A stretch of DNA of 64,000 nucleotides from Membranipora membranacea (Eukaryota > Bryozoa > Gymnolaemata > Cheilostomatida > Membraniporidae). This document shows, piece by piece, positions 32,930 through 45,800 of the stretch (position 1 is the stretch's first letter; every line of letters starts with the position of its first letter). The stretch is taken from positions 22,184,062 through 22,248,061 of the forward strand of contig OU612074.1 of the NCBI GenBank assembly GCA_914767715.1. The letters are read 5' to 3'. The notes beneath the pieces were generated by a model that was not told where the DNA came from, ran no database searches, and saw only the letters and a list, made by a program, of their open reading frames with translations. The translations under genes were made by a program, and so were the position numbers.

Positions 32930-35051
32930 TTAACTAGATTGTGTGAGGGGCGTATCAGAAGCAGCCTCAGTATGCCCTTCTGCTGCTTGATTAGTGTTCA
33001 TATTCACTTGCGATGATGAGATAGCGTCAATTCTCTCTTGAGAAGCGAAGGGATAACTTCTGATATAATCATTATAAGTGGGTAACTGATTGGCTGTTAG
33101 CTCAGGGGGAGGCTGTACATACTGAAACAAATTAATTGAAATGGTGAGTCTGAGAGATCTGCAAGGATAACCCTCTAGGGCAAAAGTCCCCCTGACAAAT
33201 ATTCAGACAGAGTGGGCCGGCATTAGACACCAGTATATAGGCTAAGTATACACAAGTGACAAGTGTGCATATCCGGTACTAGTATGACACCCGTTTGAAT
33301 GATATTATAGATGATGCAGGATCACAAAAATAGTTAATGCAGTACGTAAGACCATATCCTTTAAACTGACATCATTACTTAGTGTACACAAACACTTCCC
33401 TGCCATGACATGAACAGTTTGGAGTTGTCTGGACATTTTCAAAGAGAAGATAGCTTACTTGTTAAGTAAGAGGAAAGGGATACACTTATAAGAATCATTA
33501 TTATTATAACACACCTCCGAGTTCTCCACAGCCTGATCGTATGAAGGTGGTGGAGGCCTACTGTCACTGTAAGTTGCTGGACCTGGTACTAGGCCTGGTG
33601 CTGATGGAGCTGTAGGTGACCCAGGGTACACAGAGATAGTTGGATTTTGTTCAGGAGGGTAAGCTGGATATCCCGCCTCTAGAGGAGCTCTAAAAGTCGA
33701 TAAAAAGTTGAAGGTTTGAGAAACACCTTATAAATACTGCAAAATTTGAAATGGAAACCAAAACATCCCATCTCAATATTGATGGTCAGTGGTAAACCAT
33801 TAATTTTTATGAAACTTACTGGAAGTGACGTAACTGATACATGGGTGGCAAACATCAATCACATCATCTAAATGTTAAGTTGACCTCAATGGCTGTTGAG
33901 TAGATTTACTTATAATAGTGACTAAGGAGATTTAGCCCAAAACAAAAAGGCTCCTAAGGAAAGGCTAAGGCATATACAGGCTCTTATTCCTGTGGAGTAT
34001 ACTGACCACGCTGTCGCTCCTGATGTAGTGGTGGTATTAAGAGGCTGACCTGCGGGGAATACCTGGTGTGTCCTCACTGTCCACCCGTCAGCTGTGGTCA
34101 CTGTGGTGGAATAAGAGGCAGGCTGTCCCTCTCCTGAATAAATAAATACTTCATGGATAAAAAGTTTAGCCAAAGGAAAAAAGGAAGGGTAAGCCAATAT
34201 ACTGGTAATACCCCTGGCTGTAAAAGTGTCATTCAGTTGGCTTCACAAGGCACAAGTAATATTGTTATCGAAGCCTAGGCCACAGCGTCAGCATAAATTT
34301 AATTGTGACAATGTGACCCAGTCAACCACTAGCTTTCTTTATCAGACAGACGAGTTTTCTACATATTTTCTCAGAACAAAGATGTGATGACATTTCTTCA
34401 TGCCAGGCTACTTCTCAATGTTTTGCTGACACATTTAACAAAATAACAGCTTGAGATTAATAATGCATGGCGAGTAAAAGGGGGGTCATAATGAAAAACA
34501 TTCGCTCGGTGCACTAAACTAGCATGATTTACATAAATAAATGCTAAACCAAAGCACCCAACTCCAAACTCGTAACTATGAGTACACAAGAAATTAATTA
34601 ATAACTTACCTACGGGGATGGTAGTTGCGCCTTGAGCATTGTTTTCCTGATTTGACTTTTTACTACAACAGAACGCTTTACAGCATCCGATACAACAGCA
34701 TAAGGCGAAGCAGCCTGCCACGATGCCAACTGCACCCGTTGTAGAAAGTCCCTCTGGTGGAATAAAACAAGAAAATTAGATGAATTTAAAAATTAGAATA
34801 ACATTCATAACCAGACTTGACCAACTGTATATTTTATACACTCAACAAGAGATCTGCTATTCATGCGGGGAGGTTAACTTCAATTAAAGGCAATGCAGCT
34901 AATTCTAGTTGACAACATATTGGCTCTGATTGGCTGCATATTGATGGTGGGGACGGGGGCTTTCAAACCACACAGTTAGAGCTACAGATTCATTTTACCT
35001 GTTTCAACTGGGCAAAATGGCTCTGCTACACAACCGTAGAGACAGGATGAA
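32930..35051 (-). CDS. Shisa-like single-pass membrane protein with PPxY tail, 5' end missing
   Basis: Exons on the minus strand: 34999-35051 (SCLYGCVAEPFCPVET), 34610-34753 (GAVGIVAGCFALCCCIGCC, a membrane span running into a Cys cluster), 34010-34133, 33515-33689 and 32930-33121, ending TAA. Phases agree at each join. The donor after the third exon must be GTGGTC; the neighbouring GTCAGT would create a stop. The cytoplasmic tail is Pro/Tyr/Ser-rich, with PPPPSYDQAV and QPPPEL and TYNDYI. PPxY motifs bind WW domains of NEDD4-type ligases. Shisa/WBP1-type proteins have this order: Cys-rich ectodomain, membrane span, palmitoylatable Cys cluster, PPxY tail. The signal-peptide exon was not found. 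Function is inferred from architecture only. Confidence 0.65.
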
Positions 35052-35473
35052 CTGAACACAACATTCAATCAGGCCTTACACTAAACTCCTTCTGACTTCC
35101 ACAGATGGGCTACACATTTACCATCAGCTAAACTATAATTAGTGAAGCTTCAGTTTGTTCAGTTTGACCACAATGGAATCATTAACAATATAATTTATAC
35201 ATATGGATTACCCTTTTCTTTATCTCAATTGAATTTTTTTCCCCATTTTTCTCAATGGCTGATTTTGAAGAACTCTCATAGAATGAAAGTTATGCCAATA
35301 AAGTTTAAAAGAAAAACAATTATCATATCATTACCGGATTCATATCTCTCAGTTGTATAACTGGTGTAAGCGTTCCAGTTATACCAGCTGTCTCAGTCCA
35401 GCCAGGTATTCCAGTTGTTCCAGTCATTCCAGGTCTCCCACTTGCTCCACTAATCATTATACCAAGCTTAACT

Positions 35474-36125
35474 TGACGTCGAGGTATGCTTAACGAACTG
35501 ACTAACAAGAAAGCTTGAGCAGCCCAATGTCCGGCGTATTAATCAAACTCTGTTACATGGTTATATCGACAGCATCTACAAGCAGACAATACAGTGATAC
35601 TGTAGAGTATGGTGTTGAAGGATATAACCACAGTCGCAAGAGTGTAGTGAAAGGAATTATTGGGATAAAAAAAGACAAATTGAAGAGTTGCTGCACAAAC
35701 ACGCTATAGTCAATTGGGGCATCAGTTTCTGTTTTTCTGTTCCAAAATGAAATGAAATTCTGGTCAAGTCAGCTATTACTGGCAATTGGCAAAAGTTATC
35801 ATGACAACAGAACATTGTTCTTGTTCATAAATATTTTGAGGGCAATTCTGAATGAATTCCATATGGTGCTGTTGAAGCCCTTTTAATAACCACACTCAAA
35901 ACAAAAAATTGAAGCTACTTGATGTTTCATTGTGACACTGAAAAAAATCATCTGGAAAGCCTCATAAGTAAGCCATATTGTAGTGACAAAACTTACAAAT
36001 ATCTATAATACCGACAGAAAACCAAGGATATGAGACTTGCCGCTGTATAAAGGATCATCTACCTACCTACAGACCAGCGATACTGGATATCCATAATGAT
36101 ATTATTATACAGAGCTAATTGAGAG
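35474..36125 (-). pseudogene. Third, degenerate copy of sphingomyelinase exon 4 and adjoining intron
   Basis: 35474-35574 matches exon 4 of the sphingomyelinase (GAGGTATGCTTAACGAACTG, GTCCGGCGTATTAATCAAAC) and carries the same TAA as the broken copy at 51.4 kb. The 3' part of the exon is replaced by unrelated sequence. 36058-36125 matches the start of intron 3 (CAGACCAGCGATACTGGATA, TTATACAGAGCTAA). Confidence 0.8.
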
Positions 36126-37701
36126 GTAATATCTCTTATAGAAGGGCAATTCTGATGGAATGACACATCCAGAAAAATTTTTCAAGTCATACATTTTCTG
36201 AAAGCTGAGAGTCTCAACCTATTGAAAATTCGCATTACAATCTGTTTGCTGCAAACTACAAAAAACAGTTAGCTGTTTAAAAAAATGTAAATTGATAATT
36301 TTATTGACTGACTGTATAGCAATTTTAATACAGGCCCATAACTTGGCTTGTAAGGATGTTATGGTATTGAAAATGAAATCTTTCAGTTCCCAGTAGATGT
36401 GATGAGGTATGAATTTAAAAACATTCAATTAATTTGGATATTTTTTTCTTCAGCACCCAAATAAAAAATAGGGTGGTGACTGAAAATCTGTTACAATAAG
36501 AGATACAAAAGATTTTGCTGCGTTTTTAATTTTGAAGCTATAAACCTCAACCTACGTAAACCTGGGTTTCCAACCATGCTGAATGTTACTGGGGTATCAC
36601 AAATAGAAAAACTATTTTTTTCATCATTTTTTTTGCATAACAGAATTACATTGTGACTGAATTGCAACTTTTTGTTACGGAATTACGATAGGAATATATT
36701 GTGTACTGAGTTAATAACTTACAGACCAACTATTCATGGATGGCACCAGCGTATTCTGCTAGCTACAACCAATTCGAGTAGAAGAGTTAATTATAAGGAG
36801 AGAGTTTGTGACACAATAGTCTCACTCAAATTAAATACGACTAATTAACTCATAAGCCTTCATTGGAGCCGAGTTTATTTAAGAAACTTCAGTAGGAATG
36901 TATAGCGTGCTGAGTTAATATTAAAATCAGAGTTTACTCCAATTCACGGCCCCATACTATATCCCTGCACTATCTATAGTAGGGGGACGGGGACTGTCAA
37001 ACAAACTGTGTATAATGACTGTGGAGTCCTAGGGAACAGGGTTAGGGATCAGTCAGAATTTGCGGCGTTGGCTGATGAAAAGTTGAGGGGTACATGGGTG
37101 ATAACAATGGGGGAAATTTGAGATTGTATTTTATGAATTGTCACCAATCTGCAACATAAAAACTTCACATATTTTTTCAGGGCAGAAAATCAGAATTGAC
37201 CTTGACGGCTCTCCTCCTCAATCATATCACCTATAAACCTAAGGCTATTCATAGATTTAACTGAGTAGTAACTCATTTAGAAAAATTCTATCCCAAATTG
37301 CTCACTCAGAATGAATATAGTTCCATCAATGACTGAGCGATTTAAAAGCAAGAGCCTAGCAAGTATCGCTCACTCACTGAGCGATCAGATTGCGATTTGC
37401 GCTGTTTCTAATTGAAAAAGCCCCCCTCCCCTGGGCCAACTGAGTGATGCATTTTTCAACAGTGAGAAAGATAGAACTTTATACATAATCTAAAACATTA
37501 CTGCAAAATCACTTAAACTAGAATTACATTCCCACTCGAAAATCTGTTACAGTTTGTCGGTAAATCTGTTACACTCTTTTTTTCGATTTTTTTCACTGAA
37601 CAACATGTTACAGAAAATTATTTTTCGATCATTCTACAAGACAGACATCATAGGCTCTACTTAGGTAACACTTTTCAAGTGAAATCTCATTAATTGCTCA
37701 G
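36126..37701. other. No gene recognised
   Basis: AT-rich. GCTCACTCA and GAGCGAT words recur around 37300-37400 and again near 40410-40460, without clear element boundaries. Confidence 0.35.
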
Positions 37702-37868
37702 ATACAACATGCAGTGGTGCGCGTACCACTGCACAACACACAGGTCTACAGCTAGAAACCATGAGTCAAGCGCTGTTTCGAGGCCTTCTCTAGTACAACC
37801 CCTCATTGCCGGCCCCAGCAGCATGAAGCCACCCCTGTGTGTTGCTGAGCATCTCAATCAATCTCATC
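37702..37868 (-). repeat. Dispersed repeat, family R2 copy 2 (inverted)
   Basis: Reverse complement of 23804-23970 with a few substitutions and small indels. Confidence 0.85.
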
Positions 37869-37994
37869 TTATCAGAACTTTCAATTCAATTTTTTTAAAT
37901 AATAATATTTTCGTTGATAATTTTTTCAACCGCAATTGTGAGATTAGTGAGGCTGGTTTACTGTAACATTGCTCCCCTAACCAGATAAGCCTAC

Positions 37995-38615
37995 CTTATG
38001 ATAGGTGAATCCCTCATCCCAAACAGGGTTCAGATTGTTCTTGATAACTCCAGTTTTGTGCTTCATCCTCTCTGGCATCAACAAACTGGGATTAAAAAAT
38101 AGATAATAACAACTCGTGAAACGGGTCCTGGGGTTACTCAATTTTGTATCGCAGTCAAGCCATTGCAGACATTGCTTTATCAAATATTGCTTTGCAGAAC
38201 ATCGAATGTGTGATACAACTTATAGGTAGGCCGGGATAAACAATCCTTCTCAAAGAAGTAACTTTCTTTAAATTTCGCAAGCAAATCTGCTCTCGGCTTT
38301 GATTGAAAGAGTTGATAAGCTTTGTACACACCTCCATGAACACAACTGAAGCTTGTCCATACCATGGTAGTCAACTTTCTCCCATCAATGTGAGGCAGCT
38401 AATATTAATGAAAGTTTGCTTAGTATCTAGTATTAGTTCACTCACCATTTGACATAGGGATCATATACACCCGACTTCTTGGTGGGTAGATACTGAGCAG
38501 ATTTGACCTTGACATGAAGGTCACCTCCTGTCTGCTTACTAGCCTTAGAACCTTTAGCTGGAGCTGTATCTGCAGCGATCAGTGGGGGTGGGGTGTACTT
38601 TACCGCAATCTTGTG
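37995..38615 (-). CDS. C2 domain, two exons of a larger gene
   Basis: Exon 38446-38615 (start at 38609 or 38615) reads KIAVKYTPPPLI, a low-complexity stretch, then GGDLHVKVKSAQYLP and SGVYDPYVK. It ends phase 2 at a good GTGAGT donor. Exon 37995-38085 continues in frame: LLMPERMKHKTGVIKNNLNP, then VWDEGFTYHK, with donor GTAGGC. This is the first half to two thirds of a type I C2 domain as in synaptotagmin-like proteins. The Asp of YDPYVK, a calcium ligand in many C2 domains, is kept. No exon for the remaining strands was recognised. It lies downstream of the sphingomyelinase on the same strand and could be a separate gene or part of the same transcript. Confidence 0.7.
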
Positions 38616-40580
38616 CTCAGGAGAGATTATGGAAAGTTGAAATTTTGTTATTTGAAATACAGGAAACTCTATGGTACAGAGTTTCTCCAACGAGTTGATG
38701 ATATATTTAAATAGTGAGTTATTCAAATGGATGAGACAAAATTAACTTAGTAATATAGTATGATGAAAAATAACTTCACAGAGTCCTTTAACAAGGGAGG
38801 TTTCAATGTATGGTCCAGCTTCAAAAATTTACTGAGGTAAGTAGTGAATATTTCAACCTTTTGAGGTATTTTAGTCGTTAGTTAATTAAGGCAAAAGCGC
38901 AACTTAAAGTATTTCAGTTAGTAGATGAGTTGTGTTAAAAGTGATGCTGTTTTAAAATCATCATTATACAGCAAGATTTAATGGTAACTATTCTCAGTTA
39001 CGATTCTCGTTTATACAATTAGTAGGTATGATTGAAGTACTAATACAATGAAATGGAAAACTTCCTGAGATGTAAGAAGACTTTGATGCAAACAGAATGG
39101 CAATCATCAATATTAGTCACTGCTAGCAACCAGAAAAGGTAAAGTTTAATTTATTCCAAGGATGAGCAATGTTGTCCTCTTGCATAAAATATTGATTCCT
39201 ACTATTTTCCATTAATAAGAAGTTTTCTCTTTCGAAATTATAAGAGGACAACTTTGCAATTAGATTTATGCATGGAATTCAATCAAGTGAAGGCAATGCA
39301 AAGTAAAGTTATCTGCTGCACAGGTAGAATCTAGCGAACTATACAAAGTGATCAGGCTGCATTAAAGCACTCAGCAAAACAAAGGAGGGAATGGTAAGCT
39401 TTGGATTCATAACTACACTCATATCTATGGGATCAACTAGTAGCTAGTTATGTTTCAAAGGTTTTTGACATACAAAGAAATGAGCTTATTCAAACGAGTT
39501 GGCATATTAGTGCTGTGATGTTGATTTCCATAAAATGAGTGAAGTAAGAAAGCGATGTATGTAAGAGATATAGACGCGTACAAGCTCTGATGTTTGACTA
39601 AACCCGATGACCGCTGACCGATGACCGCTGTGAACGGCCCATTCCACAGAGCGGAAGGCTAAAACTAAGAATAAATCCAATTCAATAAAGATAGCAGATA
39701 GCAGCTACAGCAATTAGTAATTGGATGGATGCAATCATTGAAGATAATCTACAGCTCGATTTTGCATACTCAATTAAAAATGCTTTGTTCAAAAAAACAC
39801 CCACATTTCACACAAAACTAATCTAAGCAAAATGGAGAAGAAAAAGATATTTACACGCACAATGATATCATTGGATGATGTAAGCGATTTCAAAGGGTGT
39901 ATAAGGGTCAAGAGTAATCACCCCTGTTACAGGTCAATACTAAAATATCTTTGATTAGGCTACCTTTGACCTTGTATAGCCTAGGTTTTTGCACTTTGAA
40001 ATAGGTTACATCATTCAACAACGCTTGTGTGGGATTAATTTTAGTTTTTTGTTCATTGCTATGGGAAAACTTTGATATGAACAATGGTTGTTTTTTGCTT
40101 CCCTTAACACTTACGTAGGAGTGAGTCTATCTCACACTGAAAGTTAGCAGGATTTTAAATTGTCTTAAAATTTGTGGTGAGACAACCACTACATCTCGAT
40201 ACAGGGCTTTACGAAGCATATTGAGAGATGTGGCAACTTAATGGGCAGACAACTTCCAAATATGAACCTAAACCGATAGAAGATGATTTGTAATCTTGCC
40301 CTCAGATTGAGGATTTTGTGTTCAGTAATAGAATGCAACTAGTAACAAACTCACAGCTATACTTAGGAGAGGTTGTGAATAAGAACTGATTTAATATCTG
40401 ATTGCTCATAGCTGAGTGAGCGAGACCTTTTAGGGGTCTTGTCAATAATTGCTCACTCATTAATGTGATTGTAAACATTTATGCCCCTCGGGATGTGGCG
40501 TGTGAAAAACCAACTGATTTTAATCAAACTTTTAATCTAAGTGAACAAATTTATTGAATTGAAATACTAAATGAGCAAGG
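38616..40580. other. No gene recognised
   Basis: AT-rich. The sphingomyelinase exon 6 ends in a splice donor, so at least one more exon should lie here or beyond, but I found none with the expected hydrophobic C-terminal segments. Confidence 0.35.
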
Positions 40581-42830
40581 AATGAGCACAGGGACAGCGA
40601 TAATTTTGTTCACAAAGCTTCGCTCATTTTAAGAGTACCCCCCCCCTCTCTGAGTAACTTACCTGTAATATTCTTTTTGATGACCATCTTAGCCTGCACA
40701 CTGAAATGATCAGATAGATGTGTATCTGTACCTGGTATCTTATCTTTAACTACACTACATTCATCTAACCGAATATCACTCACTGCAAACAGACAGACAT
40801 AGAAAGTCACTACAAACATTTACAATCAAAGAGAGATTCAGCACTATACGAGGTGGTTTGACAGATATACTGAAATGGAGAGCTGCTCATTCCGTATAGT
40901 ATATATATTTATCTGGGTCTAACGACGTATTACTTTCATCAAACCAAATTTTGAGAAACTGCTTATGAGAATTTTTTATATATTATGTGATGTACACTTT
41001 ATTGCTATTCAGTGCCCCTTTCGGGGCCAATGAGAATAATGCTTACATTAATGATTTAGATCAACTCATCTTTTTAACTCGTACAAGGTAAGGGTGGGCA
41101 AGCTAGGATTATGTATGAAAAGCTCACCTCAATTAGAAGCATGGGTTGTGACTAAGATTCGAACCTGCAACTCTCACATTGAGAAGCTCGAATCCTAACC
41201 ACTACACCACCCTGCCAATCCATCCACAAATAGCAACAATCTGAGGTAGGGGATAGAATTTCGTAAACTTGTGCTAACTCCATAGCTGGCAGCATGACAA
41301 ATGGTAGAAAACTAGCCGCGGGCAACACCAAACAGTGAACGAGAAAATGTAGGTTCTATAAAATTAGAATCACATCCCTCCTGATTGATGATTTATTTCA
41401 CATAATGTGAGCAAGACTTCACTCGATTGAGTCTACTTTGGGTTGTGGTGAGGGTAAAAAAAAAGGAGAAGTTAGAAGGGAGAAAATTTCGCCTTAGTGG
41501 GGATTCATCCCCTCAACATCCTTAGTCAAATCTCCTCCAAACGTTCGGGTTGCTATGTATAGGTCTAATGTACACAGTTTCCTTAGGAAAGGTAGGTTAT
41601 AAGTAAGTGTGTGCACAACTTAGTAATAAGGACGATTGTACATACAGTCATTAGCTCTGTAGAATATATAATCTATCCCCTGTCCGTGTGGTAACTGCTG
41701 TGTTACTGAGGCTGGTGTGAAGCAGTTATCTGGTGTATCACATGTATATCCACCCTCACTGCTACCCTCAGCATTCTGCAACACAAGATATATAACTAAA
41801 ACTCTCACAAAGGCTACCCCTACCCATCTAAAGAGCCATGAAAATTATGCCCATTTCAGACCTAAACTGAGAGAGGATTTTTGGTCACTTGACTTTTGTA
41901 GTATTCCCAGTCTAACATTGAGATGTCCCTGAATATCGTTGTATGGTCAGAGAGCATGATTACTGATAACGGGACAGATAACAAAATACTGTCACTGATG
42001 TGAGTATCTGTGAGATGATGTCTATGTAACAGCCTAAGAGTATACTGGTATATCGTGCACATAACTGCTAGTAATTTTTAATTTCATGGATGACTGGACT
42101 GCAGACAGAATGCAGAAGGGGCCTGCATCCTGTATCCGGCCAAAGTGGGATGATTGTCATAAGCTAAAACACGCTAGCTCAGCTCATTCAGATCTTTTAA
42201 TATAATTAGCAACTACAATCTACTGCACTTTCTAAATTGTATCATTTCTTATCAGAAAAAGGCAGATCTCGATCCCACAGCCACTGAGCACTCACTTTGA
42301 CCAGCCAGGCGTCGTTGACGACAGCGTTACTGCGGATAACTCTATAAGCCAGCTCTGTAGGTGTAGAGTTAAAGTCCCCCGTGATGATCACACCGTCACA
42401 TGATGTTGAGGTATGCTTAACGAACTGACTAAGAGAGAAGGCCTGAGCTGCTCTATGTCCGGCGTATTCATCAAACTCTGTTATGTGGTTATATAGAGCG
42501 TGCATCTACAAGAAGGCAAAATATATCGATAATGTTGGGTATGGATAGTTTTGAAGGTCATGATTCGCAGTCATAAGATTGTGGTAAAAAGCAAGATCGG
42601 GCTAAATAACAATGAGCATTATCAAACTGTAACCTGATGAGCACTAGATGCAGTGACAATACAGTCAGAGAATATCTACGGTAACGAAATAATCAGTATA
42701 CTAGATCTGACCTTTGGTATAGAGCTTATGGTTGCACATTACTTACATTACCTACCTACCTACAGACCAGCGTTACTGGATATCCATACATTATTATACA
42801 GAGCTAACTGAGGGCTGCACACTTACACGG
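40580..42830. repeat. Segmental duplication, block A
   Basis: Matches 49595-52190 (block B) over exons 4-6, their introns and an embedded SINE. Contains the intact exon 4. Its left side continues into unrelated sequence; its right side runs into the 52-bp satellite. Confidence 0.9.
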
Positions 42831-45800
42831 GTAGTATAGAGATTATTATACAGAGCTAACTAAGAGCTGCACACTTACATGTGTAGTATAGAGATTATTA
42901 TACAGAGCTAACTGAGGGCTGCACACTTACATATGTAGTATAGAGATTATTATACAGAGCTAACTAAGGGCTGCACACTTACATGTGTAGTATAGAGATT
43001 ATTATACAGAGCTAACTAAGAGCTGCACACTTACATTTGTAGTATAGAGAATATTATACAGAGCTAACTGAGGGCTGCACACTTACATGTGTAGTGTAGA
43101 GATTATTACACAGAGCTAACTGAGGGATGATCACTTACATGTGTAATATAGAGAGTATTATACAGAGCTAACTAAGAGCTGCACACTTAAATGTGTAGTA
43201 CAGAGATTATTATACAGAGCTAACTGAGGGCTGCACACTTACATGTGTAGTGTAGAGATTATTACACAGAGCTAACTGAGGGATGATCACTTACATGTGT
43301 AACATAGAGAGTATTATACAGAGCTAACTAAGAGCTGCACACTTACATGTGTAGTATAGAGAATATTATACAGAGCTAACTGAGGGCTGCACACTTACAT
43401 GTGTAGTATAGAGATTATTATACAGAGCTAACTGAGGGCTGCACACTTACATGTGTAGTATAGAGATTATTATACAGAGCTAACTGAGGGCTGCACACTT
43501 ACATGTGTAGTGTAGAGATTATTACACAGAGCTAACTGAGGGATGATCACTTACATGTGTAATATAGAGAGTATTATACAGAGCTAACTAAGAGCTGCAC
43601 ACTTAAATGTGTAGTACAGAGATTATTATACAGAGCTAACTGAGGGCTGCACACTTACATGTGTAGTATAGAGATTATTATACAGAGCTAACTGAGGGCT
43701 GCACACTTACATGTGTAGTATAGAGATTATTATACAGAGCTAACTAAGGGCTGCACACTTACATGTGTAGTATAGAGATTATTATACAGAGCTAACTGAG
43801 GGCTGATCACTTACATGTGTAGTATAGAGATTATTATACAGAGCTAACTGAGGGCTGCACACTTACATGTGTAGTGTAGAGATTATTATACAGAGCTAAC
43901 TGAGGGCTGCACACTTACATGTGTAGTATAGAGATTATTATACAGAGCTAACTAAGGGCTGCACACTCACATGTGTAGTATAGAGATTATTATACAGAGC
44001 TAACTGAGGGCTGATCACTTACATGTGTAGTATAGAGGTTATTATACAGAGCTAACTAAGGGCTGCACACTCACATGTGTAATATAGAGATTATTATACA
44101 GAGCTAACTGAGGGCTGATCACTTACATGTGTAGTATAGAGATTATTATACAGAGCTAACTAAGGGCTGCACACTTACATGTGTAGTATAGAGATTATTA
44201 TACAGAGCTAACTGAGGGCTGCACACATACAGTGTAGTATAGAGATTATTATACAGAGCTAACTGAGGGCTGATCACTTACATGTGTAGTATAGAGATTA
44301 TTATACAGAGCTACCTAAGGGCTGCACACTTACATGTGTAGTATAGAGATTATTATACAGAGCTAACTAAGAGCTGCACACTTACGTGTGTAGTATAGAG
44401 ATTATTAAACAGAGCTAACTGAGGGCTGCACACTTACATGTATAGTATAGAGAGTATTATGCAGAGCTAACTAAGGGCTGCACACTTACATGTGTAGTAT
44501 AGAGAGTATTATGCAGAGCTAACAAAGGGCTGCACACTCACATGTGTAGTATAGAGAGTATTATGCAGAGCTAACTAAGGGCTGTACACTTACATGTGTA
44601 CTACAGAGATTATTATACAGAGCTAACTGAGCGCTGCACACTTACATGTGTAGTATAGAGATTATTATACAGAGCTAACTAAGGGCTGCACACTTACATG
44701 TGTAGTATAGAGATTATTATACAGAGCTAACTGAGGGCTGCACACATACAGTGTAGTATAGAGATTATTATACAGAGCTAACTGAGGGCTGATCACTTAC
44801 ATGTGTAGTATAGAGATGATTATACAGAGCTACCTAAGGGCTGCACACTTACATGTGTAGTATAGAGATTATTATACAGAGCTAACTAAGAGCTGCACAC
44901 TTACGTGTGTAGTATAGAGATTATTAAACAGAGCTAACTGAGGGCTGCACACTTACATGTGTAGTACAGAGATTATTATACAGAGCTAACTGAGGGCTGC
45001 ACACATACAGTGTAGTATAGAGATTATTATACAGAGCTAACTGAGGGCTGATCACTTACATGTGTAGTATAGAGATGATTATACAGAGCTACCTAAGGGC
45101 TGCACACTTACATGTGTAGTATAGAGATTATTATACAGAGCTAACTAAGAGCTGCACACTTACGTGTGTAGTATAGAGATTATTAAACAGAGCTAACTAA
45201 GGGCTGCACACTTACATGTATAGTATAGAGAGTATTATGCAGAGCTAACTAAGGGCTGCACACTTACATGTGTAGTATAGAGAGTATTATGCAGAGCTAA
45301 CAAAGGGCTGCACACTCACATGTGTGGTATAGAGAGTATTATGCAGAGCTAACTAAGGGCTGCACACTTACATGTGTAGTATAGAGATTATTATACAGGG
45401 CTAACTAAGAGCTGCACACTTACATGTGTAGTATAGAGATTATTATACAGAGCTAACTGAGCGCTGCACACTTACATGTGTAGTACAGAGATTATTATAC
45501 AGAGCTAACTGAGGGCTGCACACTTACATGTGTAGTATAGAGATTATTATACAGAGCTAACTAAGAGCTGCACACTTACATGTGTAGTATAGAGGTTATT
45601 ATACAGAGCTAACTAAGAGCTGCACACTTACGTGTGTAGTATAGAGATTATTAAACAGAGCTAACTGAGGGCTGCACACTTACATGTGTAGTATAGAGAG
45701 TATTATGCAGAGCTAACTAAGGGCTGCACACTTACATGTGTAGTATAGAGAGTATTATGCAGAGCTAACTAAGGGCTGCACACTTACATGTGTAGTATAG

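Noticed and set aside
35323-35470. Collagen-like Gly-X-Y run on the minus strand (GASGRPGMTGTTGIPG)
   Set aside because: Only about six triplets, produced by a short imperfect ACTGGAA repeat, interrupting the dead exon 4 copy; no collagen gene context.
41145-41220. A tRNA-Glu gene
   Set aside because: A and B boxes are present but the acceptor stem and anticodon arm do not pair; it is duplicated inside block B as a SINE head.
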